NCBI GenBank assembly: GCA_950096985.1 | Contig: CATNBA010000011.1 | Coordinates: 1 to 55,521 of the forward strand | Length of the DNA stretch: 55,521 nucleotides | Direction: 5' to 3' | DNA from: an uncultured Candidatus Melainabacteria bacterium | GTDB taxonomy: Bacteria > Cyanobacteriota > Vampirovibrionia > Gastranaerophilales > Gastranaerophilaceae | In this document: positions 44,786 to 54,250 of the stretch, piece by piece | How positions within the stretch are numbered: position 1 is the stretch's first letter | Layout: every line of letters begins with the position of its first letter | The notes under the pieces: generated by a model | What the model was told of the DNA's origin: nothing | The model's database searches: none | The model's input: the letters and a program-made list of their open reading frames with translations, nothing else | Translations under genes and position numbers: made by a program

Positions 44786-45628
44786 TTAGTTTCTCCTTGC
44801 CTGTTTTAGTAAATTACAGTTTTCGTCGCGTTTTCTTTCCTGATCTTTGTAAATTCTGGTTCTGTTAATAACTTCATCAAAATCGATTTTGTGAGCATCA
44901 AAGTCAGGACCGTCAACGCAGGCAAATTTGGTTTCTCCGCCGACCGTAACACGGCATGCTCCGCACATACCCGTACCGTCAACCATGATAGGGTTCATAC
45001 TTGCCTCAGTATAAATCCCTTTATCGCGAGTTAAATCCGCCACTGCGCGCATCATTGGCATAGGTCCTACGGCTATTGCATAATCGACTTTTTCTGTATC
45101 AATAATTCTTTGCAAAACTTGAGTAACAAAACCTTTTTCGCCTAAAGTACCGTCATCAGTTGTTATGAATAATTCAGTGCAGGCATTTTTCATTTTATCC
45201 TGCCAGAAAATTAAATCTTTAGTTCGAGCACCCATAATCATATAAACCTTATTACCTGCCTCTTTAAATGCTTTGGCAATTAAATAACAAGGTGCAGCTC
45301 CATAACCGCCTGCAAGGCAAACTACAGTTCCGTATTTTTGTATATGTGTAGGCTTGCCTAACGGCCCAACTATATCACATATTTCATCGCCTTCTTCAAG
45401 CGCGGCAAGTTTTTTTGTTGAATATCCGACAGCCATAAAAACTAAGGTTAATTCACCTTTTTCTTTATTTACATCAGCTATTGTTAAAGGAACTCTTTCG
45501 CTGTTTGCATCAGCTCTAAATATAATAAATTGTCCTGCTTGTGCGTTTCTTACAACATAAGGCGCATCAATTGTTATTTCATATTGATTAGGACAAAGCT
45601 CTTTTTTTGATAATATTTTGTAGCCCAT
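44786..45628 (-). CDS. NfnA/SudB-like FAD/NAD-binding oxidoreductase with [2Fe-2S] motif
   Basis: 280 residues of the ferredoxin-NADP reductase type. An N-terminal FAD barrel has VPLTIADV, then an NAD-binding domain with LAGGYGAAP (105-113) and VGPMPMMRAV. The C-terminal cluster motif is DGTGM-C222-GA-C225 and C237-VDGP, as in NfnA, SudB and the PyrK-like subunits. Those enzymes normally pair with a large NfnB/GltD-like subunit, which is absent here; the downstream partners are a Cys protein and EtfBA. It may pass electrons between NAD(P)H, ferredoxin and the Etf. SD GAGG before ATG 45628. Confidence 0.9.
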   Translation of the reverse strand: MGYKILSKKELCPNQYEITIDAPYVVRNAQAGQFIIFRADANSERVPLTIADVNKEKGELTLVFMAVGYSTKKLAALEEGDEICDIVGPLGKPTHIQKYGTVVCLAGGYGAAPCYLIAKAFKEAGNKVYMIMGARTKDLIFWQDKMKNACTELFITTDDGTLGEKGFVTQVLQRIIDTEKVDYAIAVGPMPMMRAVADLTRDKGIYTEASMNPIMVDGTGMCGACRVTVGGETKFACVDGPDFDAHKIDFDEVINRTRIYKDQERKRDENCNLLKQARRN

Positions 45629-45655
45629 ATTTTCCTCTTCTCACTACAGATTATA

Positions 45656-46936
45656 CTATAAAAACAATTCACCGTAAAGTTTACCGTTTTCGAATTTTGT
45701 AATTTTAATTTTCTGTATAGAGTTAATCAAACTTTTATCATTGCTATTTAGAGTTACAGTAAGGTAATTTTTTGTTACACCTTTTAGGCAGCCGTTTTTA
45801 TCCGGATGTTTTTCAATAAGAATTTCTGCGGTTTTACCTATATTTTTATCTATAAATTCTCTAAATTTTATTGAAGAAAGTGTTTTGACAATTTCGGCAC
45901 GTTGTTGTCTTATATTTTCGGGAACTTGATTTTCTGCATTAGCTCCGACAGTGCCTTCACGGATTGAATACGGGAAGGTGTGAATTTGTGTCAAACCGGA
46001 TTTTCTTAGATTATTTACTGAAATATCAAAATCCTCATTTGTTTCTCCTGCAAAGCCTGTAATAATATCGCTCCCAAGAAACGGTAGGTCAAACATTGAA
46101 TTAATTTTTTCAATCTGAGCAAGATAGTCTTCAACTTTATAAAATCTGTTCATTGATTTTAATGTTTTGTTACATGCTGATTGCAAGGACAGGTGAAAAT
46201 GCGGACAGAATTTATCTGATTTTTGTAAAAATTCAAGCATTTCATCTGTTATTTCGAGCGGGTTTAGTGAACCTAATCTATAACGTATATCAGTGCGGGT
46301 TTCAATTTCTTTCAACAGGTCTAAAAGTTCCCTGCCAAAATCTTTTCCCCATTGACCAATATGAATTCCTGTTAACACAACTTCTTTGAAACCATGTTTT
46401 GAAAAGTTATTAATCTGTTCGATAATAAAATCTATATCTGCGCTTCTGCTTTTACCTCGGGCAAAAGGGATTATGCAGTATGAACATCTGTTATCGCATC
46501 CATCTTGGATTTTTAAACTTGCACGGGTTTTTGTCATATCTTCGAGTACAATTTTGTTAAAATCTTTTAAAGTCATAATATCAGATGTCTGGCATTTTAA
46601 ATCGATTGAAAGCACTTTGGACATATCAAGTTTTTCGTCATTCCCGATTACAAAGTCAATAAAATCATTCTCAAGAAGTTTTTCTTTTTCAATCTGTGCA
46701 ACACAGCCTGTCAAAATATTTATAATATTGGGATTTTTATGCTTTGCATTGCGCAGAAGATACATTGCTTCGTTGTCGCTTTTGTGTGTAACAGAGCACG
46801 AATTTAAAATATAAATATCTGCATCTTCTATATTTTTAACTTCTTCATATCTGTTTTTATTTAAATTTTCTTTAATTATTGAGCCTTCAAATTGGTTCGA
46901 TTTACAGCCCATTGAGTGAATGTAATATTTTTTCAT
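45656..46936 (-). CDS. mtaB: tRNA N6-threonylcarbamoyladenosine methylthiotransferase MtaB
   Basis: 426 residues, MiaB/MtaB family. The N-terminal domain has C11, C47 and C78 for the auxiliary [4Fe-4S] cluster. The radical SAM core has C147-DNR-C151-SY-C154. A C-terminal TRAM-like segment ends the protein. The start, MKKYYIHSMGCKSNQFE, fits MtaB (GCKxNxxE) rather than MiaB. It adds a methylthio group to t6A37 of ANN-reading tRNAs. There is no SD; a promoter with its -10 box 6 bases from the ATG is present. It precedes the NfnA-like gene by 28 bp and may read through. Confidence 0.93.
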   Translation of the reverse strand: MKKYYIHSMGCKSNQFEGSIIKENLNKNRYEEVKNIEDADIYILNSCSVTHKSDNEAMYLLRNAKHKNPNIINILTGCVAQIEKEKLLENDFIDFVIGNDEKLDMSKVLSIDLKCQTSDIMTLKDFNKIVLEDMTKTRASLKIQDGCDNRCSYCIIPFARGKSRSADIDFIIEQINNFSKHGFKEVVLTGIHIGQWGKDFGRELLDLLKEIETRTDIRYRLGSLNPLEITDEMLEFLQKSDKFCPHFHLSLQSACNKTLKSMNRFYKVEDYLAQIEKINSMFDLPFLGSDIITGFAGETNEDFDISVNNLRKSGLTQIHTFPYSIREGTVGANAENQVPENIRQQRAEIVKTLSSIKFREFIDKNIGKTAEILIEKHPDKNGCLKGVTKNYLTVTLNSNDKSLINSIQKIKITKFENGKLYGELFL

Positions 46937-46942
46937 TCTTGT

Positions 46943-46971
46943 ATAATATAAAAAACATTTGAGGTTGTAAA
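46943..46971 (-). promoter_or_regulatory. Promoter of mtaB, leaderless type
   Basis: Minus strand: -35 TTTACA (46966-46971), 17-bp spacer, -10 TATTAT (46943-46948), six bases to ATG 46936. Confidence 0.65.
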
Positions 46972-47032
46972 TATTCTTAACAAAATTTTCAATAAAGTAG
47001 CAAAAAATTTTACTTTTAGGTTTTGGTAAAGT

Positions 47033-47038
47033 ATAATA
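47033..47038 (+). promoter_or_regulatory. -10 box upstream of the 47061 gene
   Basis: TATAAT 22 bases before ATG 47061, with a weak TTTACT-type -35 about 18 bases upstream. Here the message keeps a short leader with an SD (GAAAGG). Confidence 0.45.
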
Positions 47039-47060
47039 AATTTGCGAAAGGTGTGTGTGT

Positions 47061-47954
47061 ATGCAAGTATCTTCAATAGGTTCAAATTTTCAAGGCAGAC
47101 GTGATAATGTTGATGCCTTAATTGGTATGGATGATAATTCTATTCGTCAGTTAGCTTATATGAAAACTTCAGCTAAAATTGACCATGACAGAAATCGTAA
47201 AGTTACGAATGCATTATTTTATAATGCTCCGTTGGCAGCAGGTCTTGGAACCGCTTTGTTAACTAAAAACGGTAATACAAAATTGTTTTCAAAAGAATTG
47301 ACAGGAACTGCAGGCAGAATGGCTAAAGGCTTAAAAGTAGCAGCTTACTGGACAGCAGGACTTTTAGCTATTGATTCGTTGGGCGCTGCAGCTGATAAAT
47401 TGGTGCAAAAACATCCAAAAATAAAAGAATTTCGTGATGAACACAGATTTTCAACAGGTTTAGGAATGATTGTTGCAGGCTTCAGTGCATTGGCACTTTT
47501 ACATAAAGGTGTCGCTAAACTTGCAAAGATTACCGCTCCAAAATTTATGCAAAAAGGCACAGAAAGAGCTGCAAACTTCTTAAACGAAAGCAGAATTATG
47601 GTAAAAGCTAAAAACGGTTATAAAAATCTTTTGGCAAAAACGCCTTCTGCTTTAAAAGAAATTGGAGCAGCGGCTCTTAACTGGTCGCCTACAGTATTGC
47701 TATTTGGTGGTTTGTTCCACTCTATAGCAAGTGCAAATGCTGAAAATAGAGAATTTGCTAAAAATTATACAGAACTTAGAGAAAAACAGATTAATCTTTC
47801 TCGCGCAAGAGTACATGAATTAGCTGTTCAAAACGATTTAATGATGCAGGAAGCTCGAAATAGAGAAGATGCAGCGTTATTGAAAGATAATTTGGCAGAA
47901 CTTCCAGAAGAAGTCATTGAAAAAGTTGAAGCTTTGCAAGCCGAAAGAGCATAA
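47061..47954 (+). CDS. Clade-specific membrane protein with N-terminal NFQG motif
   Basis: 297 residues from ATG 47061 (GAAAGG upstream; an in-frame GTG at 47055 lies too near the SD). SIGSNFQGRRDN at residues 5-16 carries the N/SF-x-G element. Four hydrophobic segments (about 50-67, 93-110, 131-148, 203-222) are followed by a charged coiled-coil tail (225-297). The family is not recognised. It is monocistronic with a terminator. The overall plan (motif, few spans, charged helical parts) is like the protein at 14015. Confidence 0.75.
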   Translation: MQVSSIGSNFQGRRDNVDALIGMDDNSIRQLAYMKTSAKIDHDRNRKVTNALFYNAPLAAGLGTALLTKNGNTKLFSKELTGTAGRMAKGLKVAAYWTAGLLAIDSLGAAADKLVQKHPKIKEFRDEHRFSTGLGMIVAGFSALALLHKGVAKLAKITAPKFMQKGTERAANFLNESRIMVKAKNGYKNLLAKTPSALKEIGAAALNWSPTVLLFGGLFHSIASANAENREFAKNYTELREKQINLSRARVHELAVQNDLMMQEARNREDAALLKDNLAELPEEVIEKVEALQAERA

Positions 47955-47975
47955 GTAGTTTTGTTATATAAAATA

Positions 47976-48007
47976 AAAAGACACTTTTATATGTAAGTGT
48001 CTTTTTT
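47976..48007 (+). terminator. Terminator of the 47061 gene
   Basis: AAAAGACACTT and AAGTGTCTTTT form a stem around an 8-nt loop, ending in six T (48002-48007). Confidence 0.88.
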
Positions 48008-48013
48008 ATTTAT

Positions 48014-48046
48014 AAAAAATCGGGAGAATTAACTCCCGATTTTTTT
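48014..48046. terminator. Bidirectional terminator, mainly for nifJ
   Basis: ATCGGGAG (48019-48026) pairs with CTCCCGAT (48033-48040), flanked by A6 and T7. The nifJ stop codon is 2 bp to the right. Confidence 0.9.
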
Positions 48047-48047
48047 G

Positions 48048-51000
48048 TTATTTAACTAATTCACCAACAGCTTTGAACATTGCCATACGTCTTGCAGCAT
48101 CTTCTTCTGCTTGAGTGTATAGGCTTTCAGCAGCTTCAGGGTTAGTTTTAAGTAGTGACTTATAACGACCTTCTGATCTGATGAAGTCTTGGTAGCTTCC
48201 TTTAGGCTCTTTAGCATCCCAAGTGAACGGTTGTTCGTTAGCAGGGTTGTATCTGTAAAGCGGGAAGTAACCTGCTTCAACAGCACGTTTTTGTTCTGTC
48301 TGAGTTTTAGACATATCAATACCGTGCGCGATACAAGGTGCATAAGCAAAGATGATTGACGGTCCATCATAAGCTTCAGCTTCCTGGAAAGCTTTAAGAG
48401 TTTGACCTCTATCTGCACCCAATGCAACTGATGCAACGTATACATAGCCGTAAGACATGCTCATCAAGCCCATGTTTTTCTTGTATGTCGGTTTACCGCC
48501 GGTAGCAAACTTAGCAACAGCACCGGTAGGTGTTGATTTAGAAGCCTGACCGCCTGTGTTAGAGTAAACTTCTGTATCAAGAACGAGGATATTAACGTTT
48601 TTGTTTTGAGCAAGAACGTGGTCAATACCGCCGTAACCGATATCGTTAGCCCATCCGTCACCACCGATAATCCAGATTGATTTATCTGTAAAGTAGTCTT
48701 GAAGTTCACGAACTTTAGCTAAATCTGCGCAATCTACGTCAGCGTATTTTGCAAGAACTTCTTTAGCTTTGTTTTGAGCAGCAACTGCTTCTTCTGTTTT
48801 TGAATCTTCGAAGTGAGCCATTGCGCCTTCAAGTGCTTCTTTCAAGTCAGCAGGTGTTTTTTCACATTCAAGAACTTTTTCAACAAAAGTTTTCAAAGTA
48901 TCTCTGTTAGAATCAACTGCTAATCTCATACCGAAACCGAATTCAGCGTTATCTTCAAATAAAGAGTTAGCCCAAGCCGGTCCTCTGCCTTCCTTAGTTT
49001 TTGTATAAGGAATTGTCGGGAATGTACCAGAGTAGATTGAAGAACAGCCTGTTGCGTTTGCAACGATAGCATTTTCACCGAATAATTGCGATACTAATTT
49101 AACGTATGGAGTTTCTCCACAACCGGCACAAGCGCCTGAGAACTCGAATAACGGTTTTCTCAACATTGCACCTTTGATAGTTTTAGTTGTATTTTTACCC
49201 ATTACGTTATCAGGTAATTCGTTGAAGAATTTTTCATTTTCAAGTTCACAATCTTCAACTTCTTTTTCAATAGTTGACCATGTCAACGCTTGTTTTTCAG
49301 GGTTTTTGTTTGCAGGACACTGGTCTAAGCATACTCCGCATCCTGTACAATCCTGACAGTATACCTGAACTTTGAATTCTTCATCTGCAAGAGCTGGTTT
49401 AGCAGGAATAGTTTTAAATGATGCGGGAGCATCTTTTAAGTTTTCTTTTTCTACTAATTTAGTTCTAATTGCAGCGTGCGGACATGCAGATGCACAGATA
49501 CCGCATTGAATACAGTTTTCAGGATTCCAGTGAGGAACACGCGGAGCAATACCACGTTTTTCTAAGCAAGCTGTACCTGTAGGAATAACGCCGTCATTTG
49601 ACATAGCAGATACTGGAATGTCATCACCTTTTAATTTCATTGAAGGTTCAATGATTTTTTTAGCGAATTCTGATGCGTTTTCAGGAAGTAATTCAGCTTC
49701 ATCAACACATCCTACACCGTCTAATGATGCCGGTACAACAACTTCTTCAGTTGCATTAACTGCAGCATCAATTAATGCTAAGTTCATGTCAACAACATCA
49801 TCGCCTTTTTTCTTAAAGGTTTTGATAGTCATTTCTTTCATACCTTCAAGAGCTTGTTCAAACGGAATAATTCCTGATACTTTGAAGTAAGCAACCATCA
49901 TAACTGTATTTGCACCTTTACCGCGCAAGCCAGGTTGTTCTTTAATAAGTTTTTCAGCATCTACGTTGTAGAATTTGATTTTCTTATCAATGATAGTTTT
50001 TTGCATATCACGTGTTAAGTGAGCAAAAGCTTCTTCTTTTGTATATGGAGAGTTAAGTAAGAAAGTACCGCCCTCTTTAATACCTTTTAACAAATCATAT
50101 CTGCCAACGTATGCATGAGCAGAGCAAGATACGAAGTCAGGTGCTGTAATAAGGTAAGTTGATTTAATGTGTTGGTCACCAAATCTCAAGTGAGAAACAG
50201 TTACACCGAAAGATTTTTTAGAGTCATAAGCAAAGTATGCTTGAGCATCTTTATCTGTGTATTGACCAATAATTTTAATTGAGTTTTTGTTAGCACCTAC
50301 GGTACCATCAGAACCAAGTCCCCAGAACATACAGTTTGTAGTACCTTCAGGTTCTGTTACAATGTGTTCTTCAACTTTTAAAGATTTATTTGTAACGTCA
50401 TCTTCAATACCTACTGTGAAACCGTGGAAACCGTTGTTTTCAGAGTGTTTGTAAATAGCAAGAATCATTGACGGAGTAAATTCTTTAGAAGATAAACCAT
50501 AACGACCGCCGATAACTCTGATATCTTTTCCTGCGATAGCCGCTGTAACGTCCATGAATAAAGGTTCACCGATTGAGCCAGGTTCTTTTGTTCTGTCAAG
50601 AACTGCGATACGTTTAACTGATGCAGGTAATGCTTCGTTGAAACGTTTTACGTCGAATGGTCTGTATAGTCTTACTTTAACCAAACCATATTTAGTACCG
50701 CGTTTAGCGTTCAAGTATGTAATTGTTTCTTCAATAGTTTCGCAAGAAGAACCGATAGCAACGATAACATCTGTTGCATCAGGAGCACCTACGTAATCAA
50801 ACGGATGATATTGTCTTCCTGTAACTTGAGCAACTTTGTCCATGTATTCTTGAACAATATCAGGAACTGCATCATAGTATTTGTTAACTGTTTCACGACC
50901 CTGGAAGTAAACGTCAGTGTTTTGAGCACCGACTTTACAAATAGGTTGTTCAGGTCTTAATGCACGATTTCTGAATTCTTCAATGTATTTAGGTTCAACA

Positions 51001-51578
51001 AGTTTTGCAATATCTTCGTAAGAAATTTCTTCGATTTTGTGAATTTCGTGAGAAGTTCTGAAACCGTCAAAGAATTGCAAGAACGGAACTTTAGCTTTGT
51101 AAGTAGCTAAGTGAGCCACTAAAGCCATGTCCATTTCTTCTTGAACAGAGTTTGCAGCTAACATTGCATAACCTGTGTTGCGGCATCCCATAACGTCTGT
51201 ATGGTCGCCGAAAATTGCTAATGATTGTGCTGCCAATGCACGAGCTGTTACGTGAATTACGTGAGGAAGCATTTCCCCTGCAACTTTGTGCATAACCGGA
51301 ATCATCAATAACAAGCCTTGAGATGCTGTATATGTAGATGTCAAAGACCCTGCTGCTAAAGAACCATGTACAGCGCCTGCTGCACCAGCTTCTGATTGCA
51401 TTTCAGCTACTCTTACCTGTTTTCCCCAGATATTTTTTTTACCTTGAGATGCCCATTCATCAATCCATTCACCCATAGTAGATGAAGGAGTAATAGGGTA
51501 AATTGCGGATACTTCGCTTAATGCGTACGCTACATGCGCCGCTGCGTAGTTACCATCAACTGTTATTGTTTTTGGCAT
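48048..51578 (-). CDS. nifJ: Pyruvate:ferredoxin (flavodoxin) oxidoreductase
   Basis: 1176 residues, the full homodimeric PFOR. It begins with the pyruvate-binding domain (YPITPSSTMGEW) and the CoA domains. Two [4Fe-4S] motifs follow: CIQCGICASACPH and CTGCGVCLDQCP. The TPP-binding domain has CAGCGETPY, ATGCSSIY and the GGDGWANDIGYGG motif. It converts pyruvate and CoA to acetyl-CoA, CO2 and reduced ferredoxin, which is central to anaerobic fermentation. Codon usage suggests high expression. SD GGAGG before ATG 51578; own terminator. Confidence 0.98.
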   Translation of the reverse strand: MPKTITVDGNYAAAHVAYALSEVSAIYPITPSSTMGEWIDEWASQGKKNIWGKQVRVAEMQSEAGAAGAVHGSLAAGSLTSTYTASQGLLLMIPVMHKVAGEMLPHVIHVTARALAAQSLAIFGDHTDVMGCRNTGYAMLAANSVQEEMDMALVAHLATYKAKVPFLQFFDGFRTSHEIHKIEEISYEDIAKLVEPKYIEEFRNRALRPEQPICKVGAQNTDVYFQGRETVNKYYDAVPDIVQEYMDKVAQVTGRQYHPFDYVGAPDATDVIVAIGSSCETIEETITYLNAKRGTKYGLVKVRLYRPFDVKRFNEALPASVKRIAVLDRTKEPGSIGEPLFMDVTAAIAGKDIRVIGGRYGLSSKEFTPSMILAIYKHSENNGFHGFTVGIEDDVTNKSLKVEEHIVTEPEGTTNCMFWGLGSDGTVGANKNSIKIIGQYTDKDAQAYFAYDSKKSFGVTVSHLRFGDQHIKSTYLITAPDFVSCSAHAYVGRYDLLKGIKEGGTFLLNSPYTKEEAFAHLTRDMQKTIIDKKIKFYNVDAEKLIKEQPGLRGKGANTVMMVAYFKVSGIIPFEQALEGMKEMTIKTFKKKGDDVVDMNLALIDAAVNATEEVVVPASLDGVGCVDEAELLPENASEFAKKIIEPSMKLKGDDIPVSAMSNDGVIPTGTACLEKRGIAPRVPHWNPENCIQCGICASACPHAAIRTKLVEKENLKDAPASFKTIPAKPALADEEFKVQVYCQDCTGCGVCLDQCPANKNPEKQALTWSTIEKEVEDCELENEKFFNELPDNVMGKNTTKTIKGAMLRKPLFEFSGACAGCGETPYVKLVSQLFGENAIVANATGCSSIYSGTFPTIPYTKTKEGRGPAWANSLFEDNAEFGFGMRLAVDSNRDTLKTFVEKVLECEKTPADLKEALEGAMAHFEDSKTEEAVAAQNKAKEVLAKYADVDCADLAKVRELQDYFTDKSIWIIGGDGWANDIGYGGIDHVLAQNKNVNILVLDTEVYSNTGGQASKSTPTGAVAKFATGGKPTYKKNMGLMSMSYGYVYVASVALGADRGQTLKAFQEAEAYDGPSIIFAYAPCIAHGIDMSKTQTEQKRAVEAGYFPLYRYNPANEQPFTWDAKEPKGSYQDFIRSEGRYKSLLKTNPEAAESLYTQAEEDAARRMAMFKAVGELVK

Positions 51579-51741
51579 AATTAACTAACCTCCTTATTTA
51601 ATATGCTATTCAATATACAATAAGATTTTATTACAAACATGTTATTAATACCATATTAACTTATGTTACAATTTGTTTCCAGAAAGTAAATTTTCAGGCT
51701 TGAGTGTTGTTAAATATTTGAGGTGTAGAAAAGGTACAATT

Positions 51742-52827
51742 ATGAATATACAATTATTAACCCCGAAATTTTTGCAAAATCGTAATGATATCATTACTCG
51801 TTCAAACCAGAATGGTTTGAACGCATCTAACGTTTCTTATCCTAATTTAAAACCATTAACTAATGATACTGTTTCATTTAGTGCAAAAACAAGGTTTATT
51901 ATAGATACTGCTGATGAAGCTCAATCGTTAGCAAAAACAAAAGTATTAAGATATTGGGATCATAATGCTGCAAATTTTGAAGAAATAATTAAAGTTGCTG
52001 AAAGTTTTGAAGAACCTTTGAATAAATTTATACGAACTTTAAAACGTGAAATGAAATCGCTTATTGCGACAGATGCTCACCCTGATAATCCGATATTGCC
52101 AGGAACTGCCGGTATTAAAGGTAGAGTTAAAAAGCCTCGTTCAATAGCTGAAAAAGCAAATTCCAGAAAATTGTTTACCGCAGAAGAAATTGAAAAAATG
52201 GGTGACGTCGGAGGGGCTAGAATTGTCATGAGAACTCTTTCTCAGGATGATACCGCATTAATTTTCAATGCCCTTAAAAATATGGTAAAAAAAGGTGTTA
52301 AAATTACTGAAGTTGAAAACTATCGTTTAAATCCAAAAGATAGTTATATCTCTCAAAGAACTTTAGATGATTTTGAAGCTTATTGTCAAAAATATGGTCA
52401 ATATCCGGAAATAAAAAATAAACCTTTGCCCAATGCTTATACTGCAATTCATTTAAGTGTAGAACTTCCTGACGGTAAAGTTATAGAACTTCAAATAATG
52501 GGTAAAGATATGGAGCAAGTTAAAGAAGTTGAAGATTTCTTCTATAAATGGAGATGTGAAAAAGATTTTGATCCGAAATACAGACCTATTCAAAAAGTAT
52601 TTGAAGAACATATGCCAAAATTAGATGATTTCCAAAAAGAAACTCTGGAAAGATATATTAAAGATTCGTATATTCATGCTCTATCTATTCCCGAAACTTC
52701 TGCTAAGCGGAAACCTAATTTTGAAAAGGATTATTTCTTATCATTCCCGTACTCACTGCCTCAAGAATTAAGTTACGTTAATATTCATAGAATGATGGAA
52801 CAATGTAATCATCCTAAAACGAAATAA
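51742..52827 (+). CDS. RelA/SpoT-domain nucleotidyltransferase-like protein (SAS-like)
   Basis: 361 residues from ATG 51742 (AAGG 8 bases upstream; an earlier in-frame ATG at 51673 has no SD). Residues 125-270 match the synthetase fold of RelA/SpoT. KPRSIAEK (131-138) is the K-x-x-S-I-x-x-K strand; GDVGGAR has D155, NAYTAIH has Y233 and H237, and IELQI has E249 and Q251. It lacks HD and TGS domains, and the family's EQIRT is ELQIMG. The N-terminal 50 residues are disordered-like with TVSFSAK (43-49), the clade motif. It could synthesise alarmones or modify tRNA like toxic SAS enzymes; activity is not shown. It overlaps the convergent rlmD by 14 bp. Confidence 0.75.
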   Translation: MNIQLLTPKFLQNRNDIITRSNQNGLNASNVSYPNLKPLTNDTVSFSAKTRFIIDTADEAQSLAKTKVLRYWDHNAANFEEIIKVAESFEEPLNKFIRTLKREMKSLIATDAHPDNPILPGTAGIKGRVKKPRSIAEKANSRKLFTAEEIEKMGDVGGARIVMRTLSQDDTALIFNALKNMVKKGVKITEVENYRLNPKDSYISQRTLDDFEAYCQKYGQYPEIKNKPLPNAYTAIHLSVELPDGKVIELQIMGKDMEQVKEVEDFFYKWRCEKDFDPKYRPIQKVFEEHMPKLDDFQKETLERYIKDSYIHALSIPETSAKRKPNFEKDYFLSFPYSLPQELSYVNIHRMMEQCNHPKTK

Positions 52828-54160
52828 CCGCAACATTTTCAATATGATAAGTGTGGCAGAACATGTCAAACGGTTGGATACTTTCGACTTTAGCTCCGTG
52901 TTCGCTTAAATATTTTAAGTCACGCGCAAGTGTAGCAGGGTTGCAGCTTACATATATAATTTTTTGTTTTGTGTGAGCAATTGTTTCATCCAAAACTTCT
53001 TGTGTGCATCCTTTTCTTGGCGGATCAAGGATTGTAATATCAAATTTACGTTTAACTGATTTTAAATATTTTATCGTATCTTGTGCATAAAGCTCCACAT
53101 TAGAAATATTATTTTCTCGTAAAACATCTTGAGCTTTTTTGATTGAAGCAGAATTTTCTTCAACACTTACAACTTTTTCTGCTATATCAGACACAATAAT
53201 CCCGAATGTGGCTATGCCTGCATAAGCATCAATTATAATTGGATTTTCGATTTTGGATACTTCATCTTTTACATATTTGAAAATGTTTTCTGCACTTTTT
53301 GGATTAATCTGGAAAAAAGTATCTGCTCCTATTTTAAAAGTTTTGTCTATGATTTTTTCTTCCACAAAATCTTGACCGCAAATGCATTCGGTATTTTGTC
53401 CCAAAATTACATTTGTTTTTTTTGAATTGAAATTTGAGCAAACGCCAACAACTTGTTTAAAATTCTCATAAATAGCTTTTGAAAATTTGTTTAAACGCTC
53501 AAATGTTTTTGTAGCATTTACAACCAATGTAACAAGACACGTTCCATTTTCTGCCGAACACCTTATTACAACATGTCTTAAATCACCGGTGTGTTTTTTT
53601 TCATTAAAACCGTTAATACCATATTCCGGGGCTTTATCTCTAATAAACTCAATAATATTATCGCAAATTTCTGGTTGAATCGGACAGTATTTTATATTTA
53701 CTATTTCATGTGATTGTGGCTTATAGTAGCCTGCTAAAATTCTACCAGAGTTTTTTGTCTGAGAAACAGGATACTGAATTTTCTGCCTGTAGTTTTTAAT
53801 CTGCGGGCTTGCAATCGGATCGTTAACAGGAGTTTCAATATGTCCGATTGTTCGCATGGCGTCTTCAACTATTTGTTTTTTTAATTTTAATTGATATTCA
53901 TAATCAATAAACTGCATCTGGCATGCGCCGCAAATTTTTTGCATAGGACAGAATGGAGTAATTCGATGTTGTGAGGGATTTATAACTTCAACCACTTTTG
54001 CAGTTGCATAATTTTTATTCACTTTAGTAAGTTTTATTTTAACTTCATCCCCAACGCAAGCATTTTCAACAAAAACAATTTGCCCGTCAACTTTAGTGAT
54101 ACCAGTGCCGAGATTTGAAAATTTCTCAATTTTTACAATAATTTCATCATTTTCATGCAT
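52814..54160 (-). CDS. rlmD: 23S rRNA/tRNA (uracil-C5)-methyltransferase, RlmD/TrmA family
   Basis: 448 residues. A TRAM domain (1-60) is followed by a [4Fe-4S]-type set C71, C77, C80 and C159, then an SAM methyltransferase domain with DAYAGIATFG, ILDPPRKGC and the catalytic-Cys block VSCNPATLARDL. The iron-sulphur cysteines favour RlmD/RumA (U1939 or U747 of 23S rRNA), but the exact target base cannot be told from sequence alone. There is no SD; TATAAT lies 6 bases before ATG 54160, the leaderless pattern. Confidence 0.93.
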   Translation of the reverse strand: MHENDEIIVKIEKFSNLGTGITKVDGQIVFVENACVGDEVKIKLTKVNKNYATAKVVEVINPSQHRITPFCPMQKICGACQMQFIDYEYQLKLKKQIVEDAMRTIGHIETPVNDPIASPQIKNYRQKIQYPVSQTKNSGRILAGYYKPQSHEIVNIKYCPIQPEICDNIIEFIRDKAPEYGINGFNEKKHTGDLRHVVIRCSAENGTCLVTLVVNATKTFERLNKFSKAIYENFKQVVGVCSNFNSKKTNVILGQNTECICGQDFVEEKIIDKTFKIGADTFFQINPKSAENIFKYVKDEVSKIENPIIIDAYAGIATFGIIVSDIAEKVVSVEENSASIKKAQDVLRENNISNVELYAQDTIKYLKSVKRKFDITILDPPRKGCTQEVLDETIAHTKQKIIYVSCNPATLARDLKYLSEHGAKVESIQPFDMFCHTYHIENVAVISF

Positions 54161-54166
54161 GAAAGT

Positions 54167-54172
54167 ATTATA
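54167..54172 (-). promoter_or_regulatory. -10 box of rlmD, leaderless type
   Basis: TATAAT on the minus strand, then ACTTTC and ATG 54160. No SD sequence precedes the start. Confidence 0.5.
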
Positions 54173-54250
54173 TATAAAAATTTTGTAAATGTTTGTAACA
54201 AAAAGACAATTATTTAATTAATATATACTTTATATTAATAAGGGGATACT

